Assembly (NCBI GenBank): GCA_033032865.1
Contig: JAWHQI010000201.1
Location: 4,589,501 to 4,653,500 of the forward strand
Reading direction: 5' to 3'
Source of the DNA: Dactylorhiza incarnata
Taxonomy: Eukaryota > Streptophyta > Magnoliopsida > Asparagales > Orchidaceae
Length of the DNA stretch: 64,000 nt
The translations under genes and the position numbers were made by a program. Every line of letters begins with the position of its first letter. The stretch's first letter is position 1. Shown one piece after another: positions 1 to 12,167 of the stretch. The notes under the pieces are model-generated. The model saw only the letters and a program-made list of their open reading frames with translations, was not told the origin of the DNA and did not search any database.

Positions 1-1055
1 AATGTCTCCATGAACGAAGTCATTCAAATATTGCAAAAGAATCCCGACTTTAAGAGGCCTGCTCCCCTGAGGTCAGATGTCAGAAACCGCAACCCAAATC
101 TCTTCTGTGAATATCACAAGGAAGGAGGGCATCTGACGGAAAATTGTCGAGCCCTCCACTTATTAATTAAAAGGCTCTTGGGAGAGGGGAAACTTCAAGA
201 CCGGATTTAAAAAGAAATATCTGCCAAACCTTCTACTCCCAACGGAAAAGAAGTAGCAGAAGTCAGTCGTGAGTGCATTGATGTGGAAAATGTTGGTTGT
301 TATGGCAACATTCATCCCACCGGGGAATGCATTGATGTGAATGATGAGGGTCCCCTCGGTCATATTTACTGTATCCATGTAGGGGCTGGGCCCGAGTCTT
401 CTTGGAAATCAAGTGTTGCAAAATTCTTCCGCCAGGAAGTAGCAACCACTTCAACTTTTGCTCCAGAAAGGACGATTGTCACTTTTGGCTGAGATGATCT
501 CCCACCAACTGCAAACCCATTCGATGACGCCATGGCAATAAAAGATATAATTGAAAATTACACGGTGCATAAAATATTGGTTGATACAGGTAGCTCCGTC
601 AATCTCCTTTTCCGTCTAACCTTTGAAGACCTAAAGATAGGAAAGCCTCTACTTTCCCCTGAAGGGCCTCTCTATGGATTTTCAGGAGAGAAAAAAGAAG
701 TAGAAGGATGCGTAAAGATTCTTGTATCCCTGGGAGGAATAACAAAGCTTATCAATTATGTGGTGGTAGACGCCCCAACAATTATTGTGCCATCTTTGGA
801 AGACCCATCTTGAATGCCTATCGGGCAGTGGTGTCAACTTTCCACCTTGCTCTCAAGTTTGCTGAAGAAGGGAGGCAATACCGAATTCGAAGTGATCCCA
901 AGGTGGCCAGGGAATGTTATGTAAGAACGGTCAACATGTTCACAAGTGATCCTCTTTCCGAATTTGCAACTACTATCCCTGAAGAATTCAAATCCCCGAA
1001 AGCTGCAAATGTGATTAAGTACGAGAAGGGGATCATCTAGAACCTACCCAGGTGA
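1..1055 (+). pseudogene. Tat1 gag C-terminus and aspartic protease (broken)
   Basis: This fragment encodes the gag zinc knuckle (CEYHKEGGHLTENC, about 103-150) and, near 580-610, the retroviral-type protease motif DTGSSVNLLF. In the element these would package RNA and cleave the polyprotein. Compared with the Tat2 copy at 56944-57780 it has in-frame stops at about 208 and 490 and a one-base deletion near 775, which moves the protease C-terminus into another frame (708-1040). Reading ends where the long LTR inserted at 1061. The rest of pol continues at 14270. The gag N-terminus lies outside the window. Confidence 0.85.
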
Positions 1056-1060
1056 CCCAA
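1056..1060. repeat. Target site duplication CCCAA (left) of the solo LTR
   Basis: CCCAA directly precedes the TGTAATATG terminus at 1061 and is repeated exactly at 14265-14269 after the TCTTACA terminus. The Tat1 pol reading continues across the pair. Confidence 0.85.
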
Positions 1061-4000
1061 TGTAATATGCCTCAAACAACTAGACCCCTAAGATGGTTTT
1101 GTCATGACTTGGTCATGACAAAACCCTAGGAAGCACAAAAGACCATGTGAACTTAGGCAAGAAGGAGGAAAACCATAGTGGTCTGCAAATAGCAATTTCT
1201 AGTTACCAAGCTTAGGTTTGGACTTTAGGGCATCACCTTGACCCTTTGACCCCACCATAACATCCCTAACCCATTTGAGGTACCTTAGAGTACCAAGGAC
1301 CCATTGGGGTCAACCAAAGAGGCCAAGTTGACAAAAGTCAACCCTAACCCTAAATTGGTCAAAGTAGCATAATTAGGGTCAATTAGCCTCCACCATGGCA
1401 AATTGACCTTGACCCTACCCTTATAAGGATATTAGGGTCCCAATGGACCAAAAAGACCTATAATGGGGCCACCAGTTTGGCCAATTTGAACTAAGTCAAC
1501 TATAGCCCTATTTTGGTCAAAGTGGCCTATTAAGGGTCAATTGGCCCCCACCATGCCAAATTCTCCCTACCTAGACCTCCCTAACCCTTAGGGGAGGCCA
1601 ATGGGTCACTATCCACCCATTAGGGTCAACCCAAATGGTCAAATTGACCAAAGTCAACTCCACCCTAAATTTGGTTCAAAATGACCTTGTTTGACCTAAT
1701 CAAGCCTAATCCACTTGGGCTAGACGCAATTGAGGTGATCCACTAGCTAATGGGGTTGGGGGTTACTGAAATTTCCATTCAATTTCATGAAATTCTTCCA
1801 GGAGAGAGAAACCCCCATTTTCCCCAAAAGTGGTGGAGAGAAAGAGAGGATTAATGGCATTCATGGCCAAGGGAGGCCAATTGATCTCCCAATTGATGAC
1901 GATCCATCTCCTCTGGCAATTACAAGAAGGTTAGGAGGTTTTCCAGCCCAAAAGAGACTGAATTCAGGGGGAGATTCATGGTGGCCGAGAATGGCCATTA
2001 ATGCCCTTCATGGCACATGATGCCATGACTCTCCCTTTCCCCAGATTGAACATTATAACTCCTTCAGAGGACTAAGAGAAGCATTTTCCCCCAATTACCT
2101 AAAGAAACCAAGACTGTTGGTGTAGGAGTTGCAATAACATGAAAAATCTTGAATTCGGCCATGGCCAATAGGTGATCGGCAAGAAATCTCCCCTCCACAC
2201 AAGTCCTTCCCTCGTCCTCTCTCTCTTTGGATAGATCTTCCCTCATTGGTGGCTCGATTTGAGGACAATTGGTCGTGGATCGGGCTCACCGAAAGCTCTA
2301 GATTTGAGCTTTTCATCCCAACCAAAAAGCCCTATTGCGGCCACCTCCGGCCGGCCAACCACCGCTATTCGCCGACCACCAACTCAACGAAGGTGGTGGT
2401 GTCCTTAGCCGGCCGGGGCGGTGCTTAGGTGGCCAGGAAAATGGGGTTGAAGGTAGCCCAGGTGCTGGTAATCGGGGCCATTGGCTGGAGGAAGAAGAAA
2501 GCCAGGGGCCGTCTGATTTGCGCCAAGATCTGTGCAGGATCATTTATATATAAATGATTATTTATTGTATTTTTGTCACACATTATGCAGCTCTTAGAAA
2601 TAATTGTAGAAAATACTTAGAGCCCCCTGATGGAAAAATGGTCAATACCAAACTTGTAGCCCCTAAGGTCCATTTTATTTAAAAATTAATTTCACATCAT
2701 TTGGGTCAGTGGTCTGACCACATCACTCAAAATGGTGCAGCCTATACATAGGGGTGGCCATGGATAGATCTGAGTGCCCCCATCAATCCATCCATCCAAA
2801 TGCTCAGAAATTTGGAACATAGCCTATTTATACCCCCACCCTCAACATAACCAAAAATTGGAATTTTTGGAAGAACTTTTTCTAAATTTTTTGCAAATAT
2901 TTAATAATTCATGTAATAATTAATTATAGGGTCTAATGACTTCCAAACCCTACCAAATTTTGGTTGGTGGTCCTTAGTGTCATGACAAGACTCTAGTAAA
3001 TATTTCATCCCATTTGGGATTGATTTGGTTGGGTAATTGAATAACCAAATGTTGGCCAAACTAATGGAAAATTAGGTCAAGGTGCACTAGATGAGTTGAG
3101 TGCTCAAACCTCATCCAAAGGTGATGAAACATTGGCCACTAATTTAGTGTCACATAAAACACTCCCACAAAGGATTTTGGGTGATTTGGGGTGGATGAGC
3201 CTTAGAACCCTAGTTCAAATCCTAGGTTGCAAATTGAACTTATTGAAGGGCATGAAACCATGTGTCCTTGGATGGGCTTGAAACTTGGTAGGTAGTTTCA
3301 TGTGGTGGAAATAAGCCATGGGGAATTTTGCTAGAATTTATTGTAACTTTAGTCCCCACTGGATTGCTTATTATTTAGTTAGGTCACATTCTTTCAAAAT
3401 GAAATTACATGTCCATACATGCTAGGATGATTATGAAACTTTGTCAGTGGGTCTATATTGACGATATTATTCTCTGATGATTTTGTTATGAATTTTGGAT
3501 TGATATATTTAGTACTTCATTCATAACCCCAATATTTGCCTTAGGTTTAAGAAAAATTAATTATGGGTTTAATACCCTCTAGAAAATCATGAAACTTGGT
3601 CAGAGGACTCTTTAGGGCAAGTATATGACCTATTAATTTTAATATAATTTTTGGAAGAACTTATACATGATTCTCTTCACAAGGTGCCCTAGGATCTATT
3701 TAATCAAATAAAGGATTTATATGGTCAAATGACTATGAAAAATTATGAAACTCAAGCAATGAACTTTGATGATTACTGTAGACATTTAGTAATTTTCCTG
3801 TAATTTTTGAATGAGTATTTTTGGTACTTCCTTTGCTAACCCTTGATTTTGATAAATTAGTCAATATTTTATTTGGAGGTCAAAACCTTTCTGGAAAATT
3901 ATGAAATTCATATGTGGCTATTATTTTGAGGACATATAGTTGCACAAATTTTATCATTGTCATATCTTATCAGAAAACCATACTTGGTGTTCAAAATCAT

Positions 4001-4836
4001 AGGTTCTCAATTTTGGAGAAATTATAATATATACCAGATAAAGTAGGAAAATTATAATATCTGGATATGGTGTTATAATGTCATAACACACTCCCAATAA
4101 TAATATTGGGTCATTTGGATGATTATTTGGAGTGCCTCCTCTCATGCACCTCATATAACTCATTTGGTCTGCGTATAGGAAAACTGGAGAGTTAAGATAA
4201 CCTGTAGACCATTTGGTAGGAATGAGTGGTAGTTGGGGTACCTAGTCTGGTTGAAGAGATGGGTGGTCACCAATTGGAGTCTATGTGTTGAGTGTGCCCG
4301 GTGGTTAAGGGCAAGTTTGTGCTCGAGATTGATGATAGATCGCCTTTCCCTTGGAGAGTCATAAACACTTAGGGGTAATTCAAGTGAAATGGTAAGAGGG
4401 GTATGCTTAATGGTAGTTATCAATAATATTAAGTGTCTTGAGAAAGGGAGGTTTGGGGTGTCATCCCATCGTACCTCCTAGTACCGCTGCGAGCCCCTCA
4501 CGGGGTAGACCTCGGGAAGTCCAATATTAACCCCAACCGTATGAATAATTTGTTATGCAAGACTAACATAATAATATGCTCACTCACATCCCATTGCTAC
4601 GGGTAGTTAGTTGGTTTGGTCTTACGAGCAGTAGGCTCGGTAGTTGTAGGTACGGACGGGTTAGTCCGGCGAGTCGGTGACTCAGAAGGTTTTGGTGACC
4701 GGCGAGTTAGCCTGGAGAGCTTATGATCAGAGATAGATGGTAATCATAATTGCATGTGCATAAAGGTGGTGGGTCTTTAGTATGGATGGTCATTTGCCTC
4801 GACGTCGTTGCTTTGACTCGACAAGTGTGATTTGCA
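1061..4836 (+). repeat. Solo-LTR 5' part, non-coding
   Basis: Low-complexity text rich in 'ggtcaa' and 'accct' phrases fills 1061-1750. AT-rich sequence follows, with no open frame that looks coded. At 4471-4522 it holds a conserved phrase (CTAGTACC, GCGAGCCCCTCAC, GGGAAGTCC) that recurs in other elements of the window (see findings). Confidence 0.6.
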
Positions 4837-5858
4837 TGTTGGATCGATAGGCACCCTTAGAGGGGTGGGGGTGAATAAGGGAATACATTTTTTTTATAAT
4901 TTTAAGAAAATTACTAAATTGTTTTTTAGTAAGAGAGAGCAAAATATCAATTTAACAAAAAGTAATTTGCAATAATAAAATTTATGCCAAATGAGAGAAA
5001 TCAAGTAAACCCAAATAGAAACATGATTGTATTATATTTAAAAGGTGTTTACATAAATTTGATTTCAATATCGCTAGAAATCGGAGGCGTACAAATGTTA
5101 AAGATTTTTCCTTTTCTATACCGACTCGTATCCCTACGAACCAATGGCTTTAGCCAATCCTTCCCCGGATATGGCCTCAAGCCGCTCTAGCCAATCCTTC
5201 CCCGGATATGGCCTCGAGCACCCCTAGATCTAATCTCCTATACCGAATCGCCAACACACGCGGCGAATTCCCCCTAAGCCGCGCCAGGACCTAGTCGCCA
5301 ACACATGGCAATTTTACTACAAAATTTCACAATAATGAAATAATGCAAATAACAAAACTCCCTCTATGATATTTCTGAAGATGAGGATGAAGGATCACTG
5401 TAGCATAAGCAAGGTTGAAGCGATCATGCTTTGGATGCTGCGTGACGGCTTCCTTCTCCAGAAGTCTTCTTTGGCTTTGAGTGGGAGATGATCTTTCGGC
5501 AGAGTAACAACTCTTGAATTTTGGCACAAGTAATCGGATGTGTATCCAAAACGAGAGAGAAGGCATCAATTTATAGAAATTGGAGATAGCACCAGTGGTA
5601 CCTCCTAGCGCCTGCGGTAGCGTTCCTGTAGAAGCGGTTACAAAACCGTTGCGGCTTGGTGTTGTTCACGAACTCGGGCTATCGCCAGGCGGTAGCGCTA
5701 GCGCCAGGTTGTATCACTAGCGCTGGCGGTAGTGTTTCTTTCAGAAAATTTATTTCAGCTGCTTTCTACCTGTGGAGTATTGCACCTATAGTTCCTGCAC
5801 ACTATAAACACACGACATACAAGATCAAATATAATATGGGATTTGTTATTCTCCAACA
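4837..5858 (-). repeat. Copia A 3' LTR (left)
   Basis: It starts TGTTGGATCG and ends CTCCAACA on the + strand. The minus-strand TATA box is at about 5568-5577 (reads AATTTATAGA on +). Palindromic words of the GCTAGCGCC / CTATCGCCAGGCGGTAG type fill 5587-5732 just upstream of that TATA box. About 25 bp present at the outer end of the other LTR are missing here. Confidence 0.9.
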
Positions 5859-5875
5859 ATCTCCCCCTTTTGATA
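5859..5875 (-). other. Copia A polypurine tract
   Basis: On + it reads ATCTCCCCCTTTTGAT immediately inside the left LTR; its complement is the purine-rich primer for plus-strand DNA synthesis. It fixes the element's orientation as minus. Confidence 0.85.
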
Positions 5876-7580
5876 ATAAAAATCCTATTAGCAAGAAATC
5901 AACAATAGTGTTTATAGAATATGATAAGCGAGATAATAGTGCAACCATAGTATATGATAATCATGAGAATAATGCATACTTCCCCTATCTTAATGCTCCT
6001 CTTACATAAATGCAATTTATGTTTTATTCCCCCTAAAAGATAGATTATATGAATTATTTAATCTCCCCTTAATCGTCTAGATTTCTTCAATTAATCTCCC
6101 CCTTTTGGTATTATCAAAAGAAGGTGGGGTGAGGGAAGTAATGAGGCATTCTTTATAAATGATAAAGCATGATCGAGCTTTTGTAATATAGATAATGATA
6201 AAGAGTTTAAGCATAGTATATAAGAGATTTCAAATAAATAAATAAGAGTGTAGGCAAGCGAAAGATTATAAGAAACATCTTTTTGTAAGCATGAAAATCA
6301 TAAGTATAAATATGAGTTTAAGTTCAAAATGTACAGATGTTTTAACCTTTTTGAAATCTCATAGTTTTACATAAAGTTACCATGCATGAAATGAACATAT
6401 CAAAAATAGAATATAATACAATGTTACTTAATTTTAAGTTCAAGAGACACCAAAACATTGTAGAGATCATGCTAGGTTATCTCGTGCATTTATTATATAA
6501 AGAGTAGTATAGATAAAGCATTAGAATCCAATACTCATGAGAAGAAGCATTATGAAAGATAATGATGTGTGCATAAGTGTATTTTGAGCAATGTTATCAA
6601 TTGATTTAAATCACAAAATACAAGACATATGTAGAGTAAAGTGCACAATAAAACACAAGCATATTTACTTTCACACACTTTAATGCACATATTTTTTAGA
6701 AAAAAGTGGTGTAATAACCTAAAGTTTGCACAAGACACTTTACTATTCTTTCCAAGGTGCTCAACCTCACAATGCTTATGAAGACTTATCAGGAGGTTCA
6801 AGTAGTGCTTGGTGGAGTTATATTTGTTTATTTTTATTTTTGTTCACATTTGTGAGACAACATTCTCTGAATTGACTTATTTTTCAAACCCAACACAATT
6901 TTTAAATTTCACCACTTTTCTTAATTTCTTAAGTGCAATTCAAATGTAGTGTAGGTAAAAGACTTATGCAAGGTTTAATTCATTGTACAATTACAATACA
7001 CAAGCAAGTATTTTTAGATTTAAGCACACATGTAGATTACCAAAATAAGTGAGTGAAAAAGTATAATTATCAATCATAAAACATTTACTCTTACTTAGAG
7101 GCATGCTAAGCTTGGTTCGACATATATTTTTTAATACAATTGATGCACTTAATTAGATATATCAAAGCATGATAAACAAAACAATGTTCATAGTAATTTA
7201 AAGAAATAATTTTAGCATTATAAATAATTCTAAATATTAGAATTCATACATGCTTGATATTAGCAATAAAGATCATATAGTTTTTTTGTTTTGAAATTTT
7301 TTGTAATGAAAGAAAAATAGAAAACCATAAAAACATATTTTTGTATTTTTGAATTTTGAATTTTTATAGTTGATTTTCCATAATATAAATAAAACAAAAA
7401 TAAAAAATGTCAGAAATACAAAACAAAGCAGTACATATAAACTAACATATGTTTATAGATTTTAAGAAAATTTGAAAAATAAAAAATCAAACACTCACGC
7501 TAGCGCGACAAACAGTAAGTGATTTTTTGAGAATTTTAAATTTTCACATTTTGATGTTGATTAAGAGTCCTTAGAGTAGT
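5876..7580 (-). other. Copia A spacer between pol and 3' LTR
   Basis: This stretch is AT-rich, with no convincing coding sequence and no antisense gene, unlike copia B. A block at 6726-6819 is nearly identical to 39696-39787 in the copia B spacer although the flanks are unrelated. Confidence 0.7.
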
Positions 7581-7581
7581 C

Positions 7582-9110
7582 TTATGCAGAAATTTTGTAA
7601 TTTTTGCAGATGTCTTGATTGCTCAAATTGCATAAAACTTTGGCATTTTTCAAATAACTCATCCTAAGATGTGTACGACTCATAATTCCAAAAGGTTTAG
7701 TGAATATAACAACAAGTTGAGAGTCCGTACCAATGTAACTTATCCTAACATTTTCCTTTTTAATGTGATCCCTTATGAAATGATGACGTACATCTATATG
7801 TTTGGATCTAGAATGATGCACCAGATTATTTGTAAGATCATGGCACTTTTGTTGTCACATTTTAATTCAATATATTTTAGATGAAAACCAAAGTCCTATA
7901 GAGTTTGGCTCATCCATAGTGCTTGTGCACAACAACTCCCTAATGCAATGTATTCGGCCTCCATGGTGGAGAGTGCAACCGAATTTTGTTTCCTACTAGA
8001 CCATGCAACAAAAGAGGGTCGTAGAAAATGGCAAGTACCGCTAGTGCTTTTCTATTAAGTGAGCATCCGACATAGTCCGAATCGGAATAGTCGTGAAGTG
8101 TAAATGAATTATTGTGCGGGTACCATAATCCTAATCTAGATGATCCAATTAGATATCTAAATATTCGTTTTACCGCTTGTAAATGAGATTCTTTTGGATT
8201 GGCTTGAAATCGAGCACATAAGCATACGTCAAACATAATATTGGGTCTAGTTGCACTTAAATAAAGTAGAGATCCTATCATACCTCTACATAAAGTTTGA
8301 TCAATTGAAATTCCCGATTCATCTATTCCTAATTTTAGTGATGCACTCATTGGTGTAGAAGCATGTTTAAGGTTTTCAAAATCAAAACGTTTAAGCATAT
8401 CATGGACATATTTAGTTTGACATACAAAAATACCATCATTTCTTTGTGATGTTTGAAAAGCAAGAAAATAAGAAAGTTCTCCAACTGGACTCATTTTAAA
8501 TTCATTTTTCATTACTAAAATAACTTCATTACACAACTCTTCATTAGTAGATCCAAAAATTATATCATCAACATATATTTGTAAAATAATCACATCATCA
8601 TTATTGTGCTTAATGAAGAGAGTATTATCGGCACTTCCCATAATATAACGGAGCTTTAATAAAAATGATGTAAGTCTTTCATACAATGCACGAGGCGCTT
8701 GTTTTAAAGCATAAAGTGCTTTTTCTAGTTTATAAACATGATTGAGACACTCTTCACTAATAAAATCGGGGGGTTGTTCAACATAAACTTCTTCTTTTAC
8801 AAACCCGTTTAGAAAAGCACTTTTTACATCCATTTGAAATAATTTTATTCATTTAAACTTGCAAATGCTAGAAAAAATGGTATAGATTCCAATCTAGCAA
8901 TGGGTGCAAAAGTTTCATCAAAATCTATCCCAACGATTTGTGAAAATCCTTGTGCTACTAAGCGTGCCTTATTTCTAGAGATTCTAGACTCACCATCTAA
9001 TTTATTTTTAAAATTCCATTTTACACCTACAACCGGGTGATTATATGGTCTTTCTACTAATTTCTAAACATTATGTCGCTCAAATTGTTCTAACTCTTCA
9101 TTCATGGCAA
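7582..9110 (-). pseudogene. Copia A reverse transcriptase and RNase H (broken)
   Basis: The longest open piece (7940-8833) carries the copia RT core, including the MDVKSAFLNG, ALKQAP and catalytic IYVDDIIFG motifs. RNase H-related sequence follows (SDSDYVG, then HSRSKHIDVRHHFIRDH at 7740-7821). The N-terminal RT part at 8834-9110 is out of frame and contains stops. The catalytic YVDD is still present, but the frame is interrupted several times, so no product is expected. It would make cDNA from the element's RNA in virus-like particles. Confidence 0.88.
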
Positions 9111-9918
9111 AAACCAAAATTCATCATTTAAGGCGGTAGAAAGGGTTTTTGGTTCTATTTCGGAAACAAAACATATATTTGAATAAGATTCATGAAGAGA
9201 AGAGCGAGTTCTTACCCCAATAGATGGTTCACCAATTATTAGTTCATGTGGATGATCCTTTGTAAATTTCAAGGCATTTGGAGGTACATAATCATCTTCC
9301 TTAGCCTCCTCTTCTTCTTCTTTGGAAGGTACTTCGTCACCATGCTCCAAAGGTAGTAAGTGATCATCCTCTTTGCATGCGATAAATCTTTCTACACAAG
9401 GAACAAGCTCATCAAATTTCACATTAATTAACTCTTCAACTTTTCTAGTTCTTTTATTAAAAATTCTATAAGCTTTACTAGTTGAAGAGTATCCAAGAAA
9501 AGTTCCTTTATCGCATTTTTAATCAAACTTTCCCAAGCTATCTTTATTATTCAAAATGAAAGATTTACAACCAAAAACTTTGAAGTAAGATACGTTAGGC
9601 TTCTTTTGAAAATAAAGTTCATATGGTGTGTGATTAAGAGATGGGCGAAGCATGATTCTATTCATGACATAACAAGATGTATTTACGGATTTGGCCCAAA
9701 AGGACTTAGGAAATTTATATTCACATAGCATAGTGCGTGCTAGTTCTTGAAGTCTCCTATTCTTTCTTTCTACAACACCATTTTGTTGTGGTGTGCGCGG
9801 TGCAGAGAACTTATGTTTAATGGCTAACATATCACAAAAAGATGTAAACTTTTTATTTTCAAATTCTCCTCCATGATCCGAGCGAATGCATTTAAATTTT
9901 AAATCACTTTCATTTTGA
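9102..9918 (-). pseudogene. Copia A integrase C-terminal half and linker (broken)
   Basis: The 9519-9830 reading holds the late integrase core (PQQNGVVERKNR, with the catalytic Glu) and the GKSFI-type C-terminal region. 9102-9422 is the acidic linker before RT. The front half of integrase and the pre-integrase zinc-binding region are missing: the sequence jumps at about 9920 into a small insert and resumes in gag. Copia B keeps about 780 bp at the same point. Confidence 0.82.
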
Positions 9919-9925
9919 ATACGAG

Positions 9926-10144
9926 TATACCAGAAAATGGACTTTTAGCCAGGGAAAATTGCCATGGCTAAAAGTCCCAAACCGTGGCTAAAAGTTTTTA
10001 GCCACAGAATGGCCGTGGCGAATGGGCGTGGATAATGCGAGTGTGACAAAAGGTACTTGCCACACTCGGTCCGTGGCAAATACGCTTTTGCCACGACCTT
10101 TAGCCACATTTATAAACCGTAGCCAAAGGTCTTGATTTCCATAA
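9926..10144. mobile_element. Small MITE-like insert in copia A
   Basis: About 219 bp are unrelated to copia B and made of repeated GCCA(C/T)GGCTAAAAG-type phrases. Its ends are imperfect inverted repeats: TGGACTTTTAGCCAGGG at the left against the complement of CCGTAGCCAAAGGTCTT at the right. The start (TATACCAGAAAATGG) resembles degraded CACTA-transposon ends. No target duplication is clear. It replaces roughly 780 bp of pol, so insertion and deletion are combined. Confidence 0.5.
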
Positions 10145-10157
10145 CCTGCCTACATAT

Positions 10158-12118
10158 CTAGAAAGAAGATGAGAGTAAAGATCCGGATACCCAAGCGGTA
10201 CCACCCATAAAATCAGTGGAAGCCTTAGGTACCCAGATTTGCTTTAAAGTATTTTGTTTTACTTTCCTGCAAGAACTAGATTTGTGACCTAACCTATAAC
10301 AGTTTGCACACAAAATAAAGGGGGTTGAGACCAGTTTCTGGAATTTTGTGTTATTCTTGCTGGAAGGAATTAGATTTACAAAAGAAAAAGATTTTGTAAA
10401 GGAAAAAGCTGGATTTTTGTATGAGGTGCTAGTGCCGGCGTTAGTGGCTAGCACCGAGCAGTAGCTTTCACCTCAATATCCGAGCCCAAATTTTCCAGAG
10501 CCATAGTACTGGTTCCCTAGAATCATATCCAGTGATCTTTGGCCTATTCCAAATTTTTTAATGGCCATGGTGAGATCATGAACTTATGCTTTAAGTGATG
10601 AATTTTCATTCACAAGCATGACACACCAATTTTCAAAACCTTTTTTATTATTCATAATTTGCAAAAGAGAGGTTTTTAATTTCCTTTCTAATTCCCCCTT
10701 ATCTTTTGTAAGAGTTTTGGCATGGGAGAGGGCTTTAGAAAGAGAATCTTAAATACCTTTTGCCATTTTAATGGAGTGACCACACTCTTGGCAAGAATCC
10801 TTTCTTTTTTCTAAAACAATTAATTTTTTGGAAAGCTTTTGATTTTCTTTAATTAGAGATTCATTTTCACGATTTAATAAAATACTATCTTTCATATGTT
10901 TATCAAAAGCTTTGCAAGTTTCAAGAAATTCATTAAAAAGTTCATCATTTGTGGGAGGAGTTACCATAGTGTCGCTAAGAACACTAGTATTGTCATCTTC
11001 ATTTCCATGTCCCATGAGGCACATGTTTGCTTCCTCATCTTCGCTTGATGAAGACCTGCTTGATTCTTCGGAGGAGGAGGAGGAGTAGGAGTCATCCCAT
11101 GTTTTAGATTTTAGCACTATCCTCTTTTCCTTCCCTTTATGCCGCTTTTCCTTTTTCTCCTTCAAAAACTTTGGGCACTGGCTCCGAATATGCCCGGTCT
11201 TCCTGCAATGATAACATTCCAGTTGAGGTCTTTCTTCTTCATCATCGCTCTCCTTTTCCTTCTTTGAATATGACCCTTTCCATCTTCCTTCCTTTTGGAA
11301 ATATTTCCGGAAGGTGTTTCTCCATTCAAGATTTCTCATGAACTTTCGGATGTTCTTTACCAAGAGACTTTCTTCATCTTCATCCTCATCCTCTTGGCAC
11401 TCCTTCTTTGATGATTTTAGTGCCAAGACTTTCTTCTTTGGCTCCTTTTGTATTAATCATATTGGATCTTGAGTTCTACCTCATGGGTTTTGAGATTTCC
11501 AAAGGGGCTCTCAACCTGGAGTGTTCATAGATTGTGCGACTCCGAGATAGCTGTTACCTTCAGATTGAATTTTGGAGGACGAGATCGAAGAATCTTTCCG
11601 ACCAAGTCACCGTTGGAGAAGGTCTTTCCAAGAGCTTTGGAGGCATTGATGATCTTGGTGAAGCGTGTGTACATTGCATCAATATATTCGCTTTCATCCA
11701 TCCAAATTTTTTCATATTCTAACTCCAATTGGAAAAATTTTGAATCCTTAACCTGTGATGTACCTTTATGAGTAGTTTCCAAATGATTCCAAATATCATA
11801 TGCAGTAGTACATGCAGAAATTCTATTAAATTCATTTCTATCTAAAGCACAAAATAAAGCATCCATGGCCTTCGCGTTATTTTTGCATTTAAGTTTATCC
11901 CTATCATCCCATTTATCTTTTTGTTTTTCTAATGTTATCTCTACAACTAGAATTGTAGGAGGAGAGTATTCCTATTCTACCATATTCCATACCTCAATAT
12001 CTAGGGTCATAAGAAAACATCACATCTTATTTTTCCAATAATTATAATCTGACCCAGTAAATAGTGGAGCTCTACTAATTCCCTAACCCTCAGAAAAAGC
12101 GAGATCATAAGACGCCAT
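10158..12118 (-). pseudogene. Copia A gag (broken)
   Basis: The start codon at 12118 lies just inside the PBS. Pieces in order are a Tyr/Trp-rich N-terminus with stops, the UBN2/gag region (11525-11866), a serine/acidic-rich segment with zinc knuckle CYHCRKTGHIRSQC (10749-11426) and a second knuckle, CANCYRLGHKSSSC (10158-10454), before pol. The layout and two knuckles match SIRE gag and the homologous copia B region (45491-47418). Several stops and frameshifts make it inactive. Confidence 0.87.
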
Positions 12119-12153
12119 TATTCCTGGTTTTTAAACCAATTTGGAATAACCTA

Positions 12154-12165
12154 GCTCTGATACCA
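12154..12165 (-). other. Copia A primer-binding site
   Basis: The minus strand reads TGGTATCAGAGC two bases inside the 5' LTR. It is the standard initiator-Met-tRNA primer site of plant copia elements. Confidence 0.93.
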
Positions 12166-12167
12166 CT

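Noticed and set aside
5656..6009. 117-codon ORF across the copia A LTR edge
   Set aside because: It spans the LTR-PPT boundary, and the homologous right LTR does not keep it.
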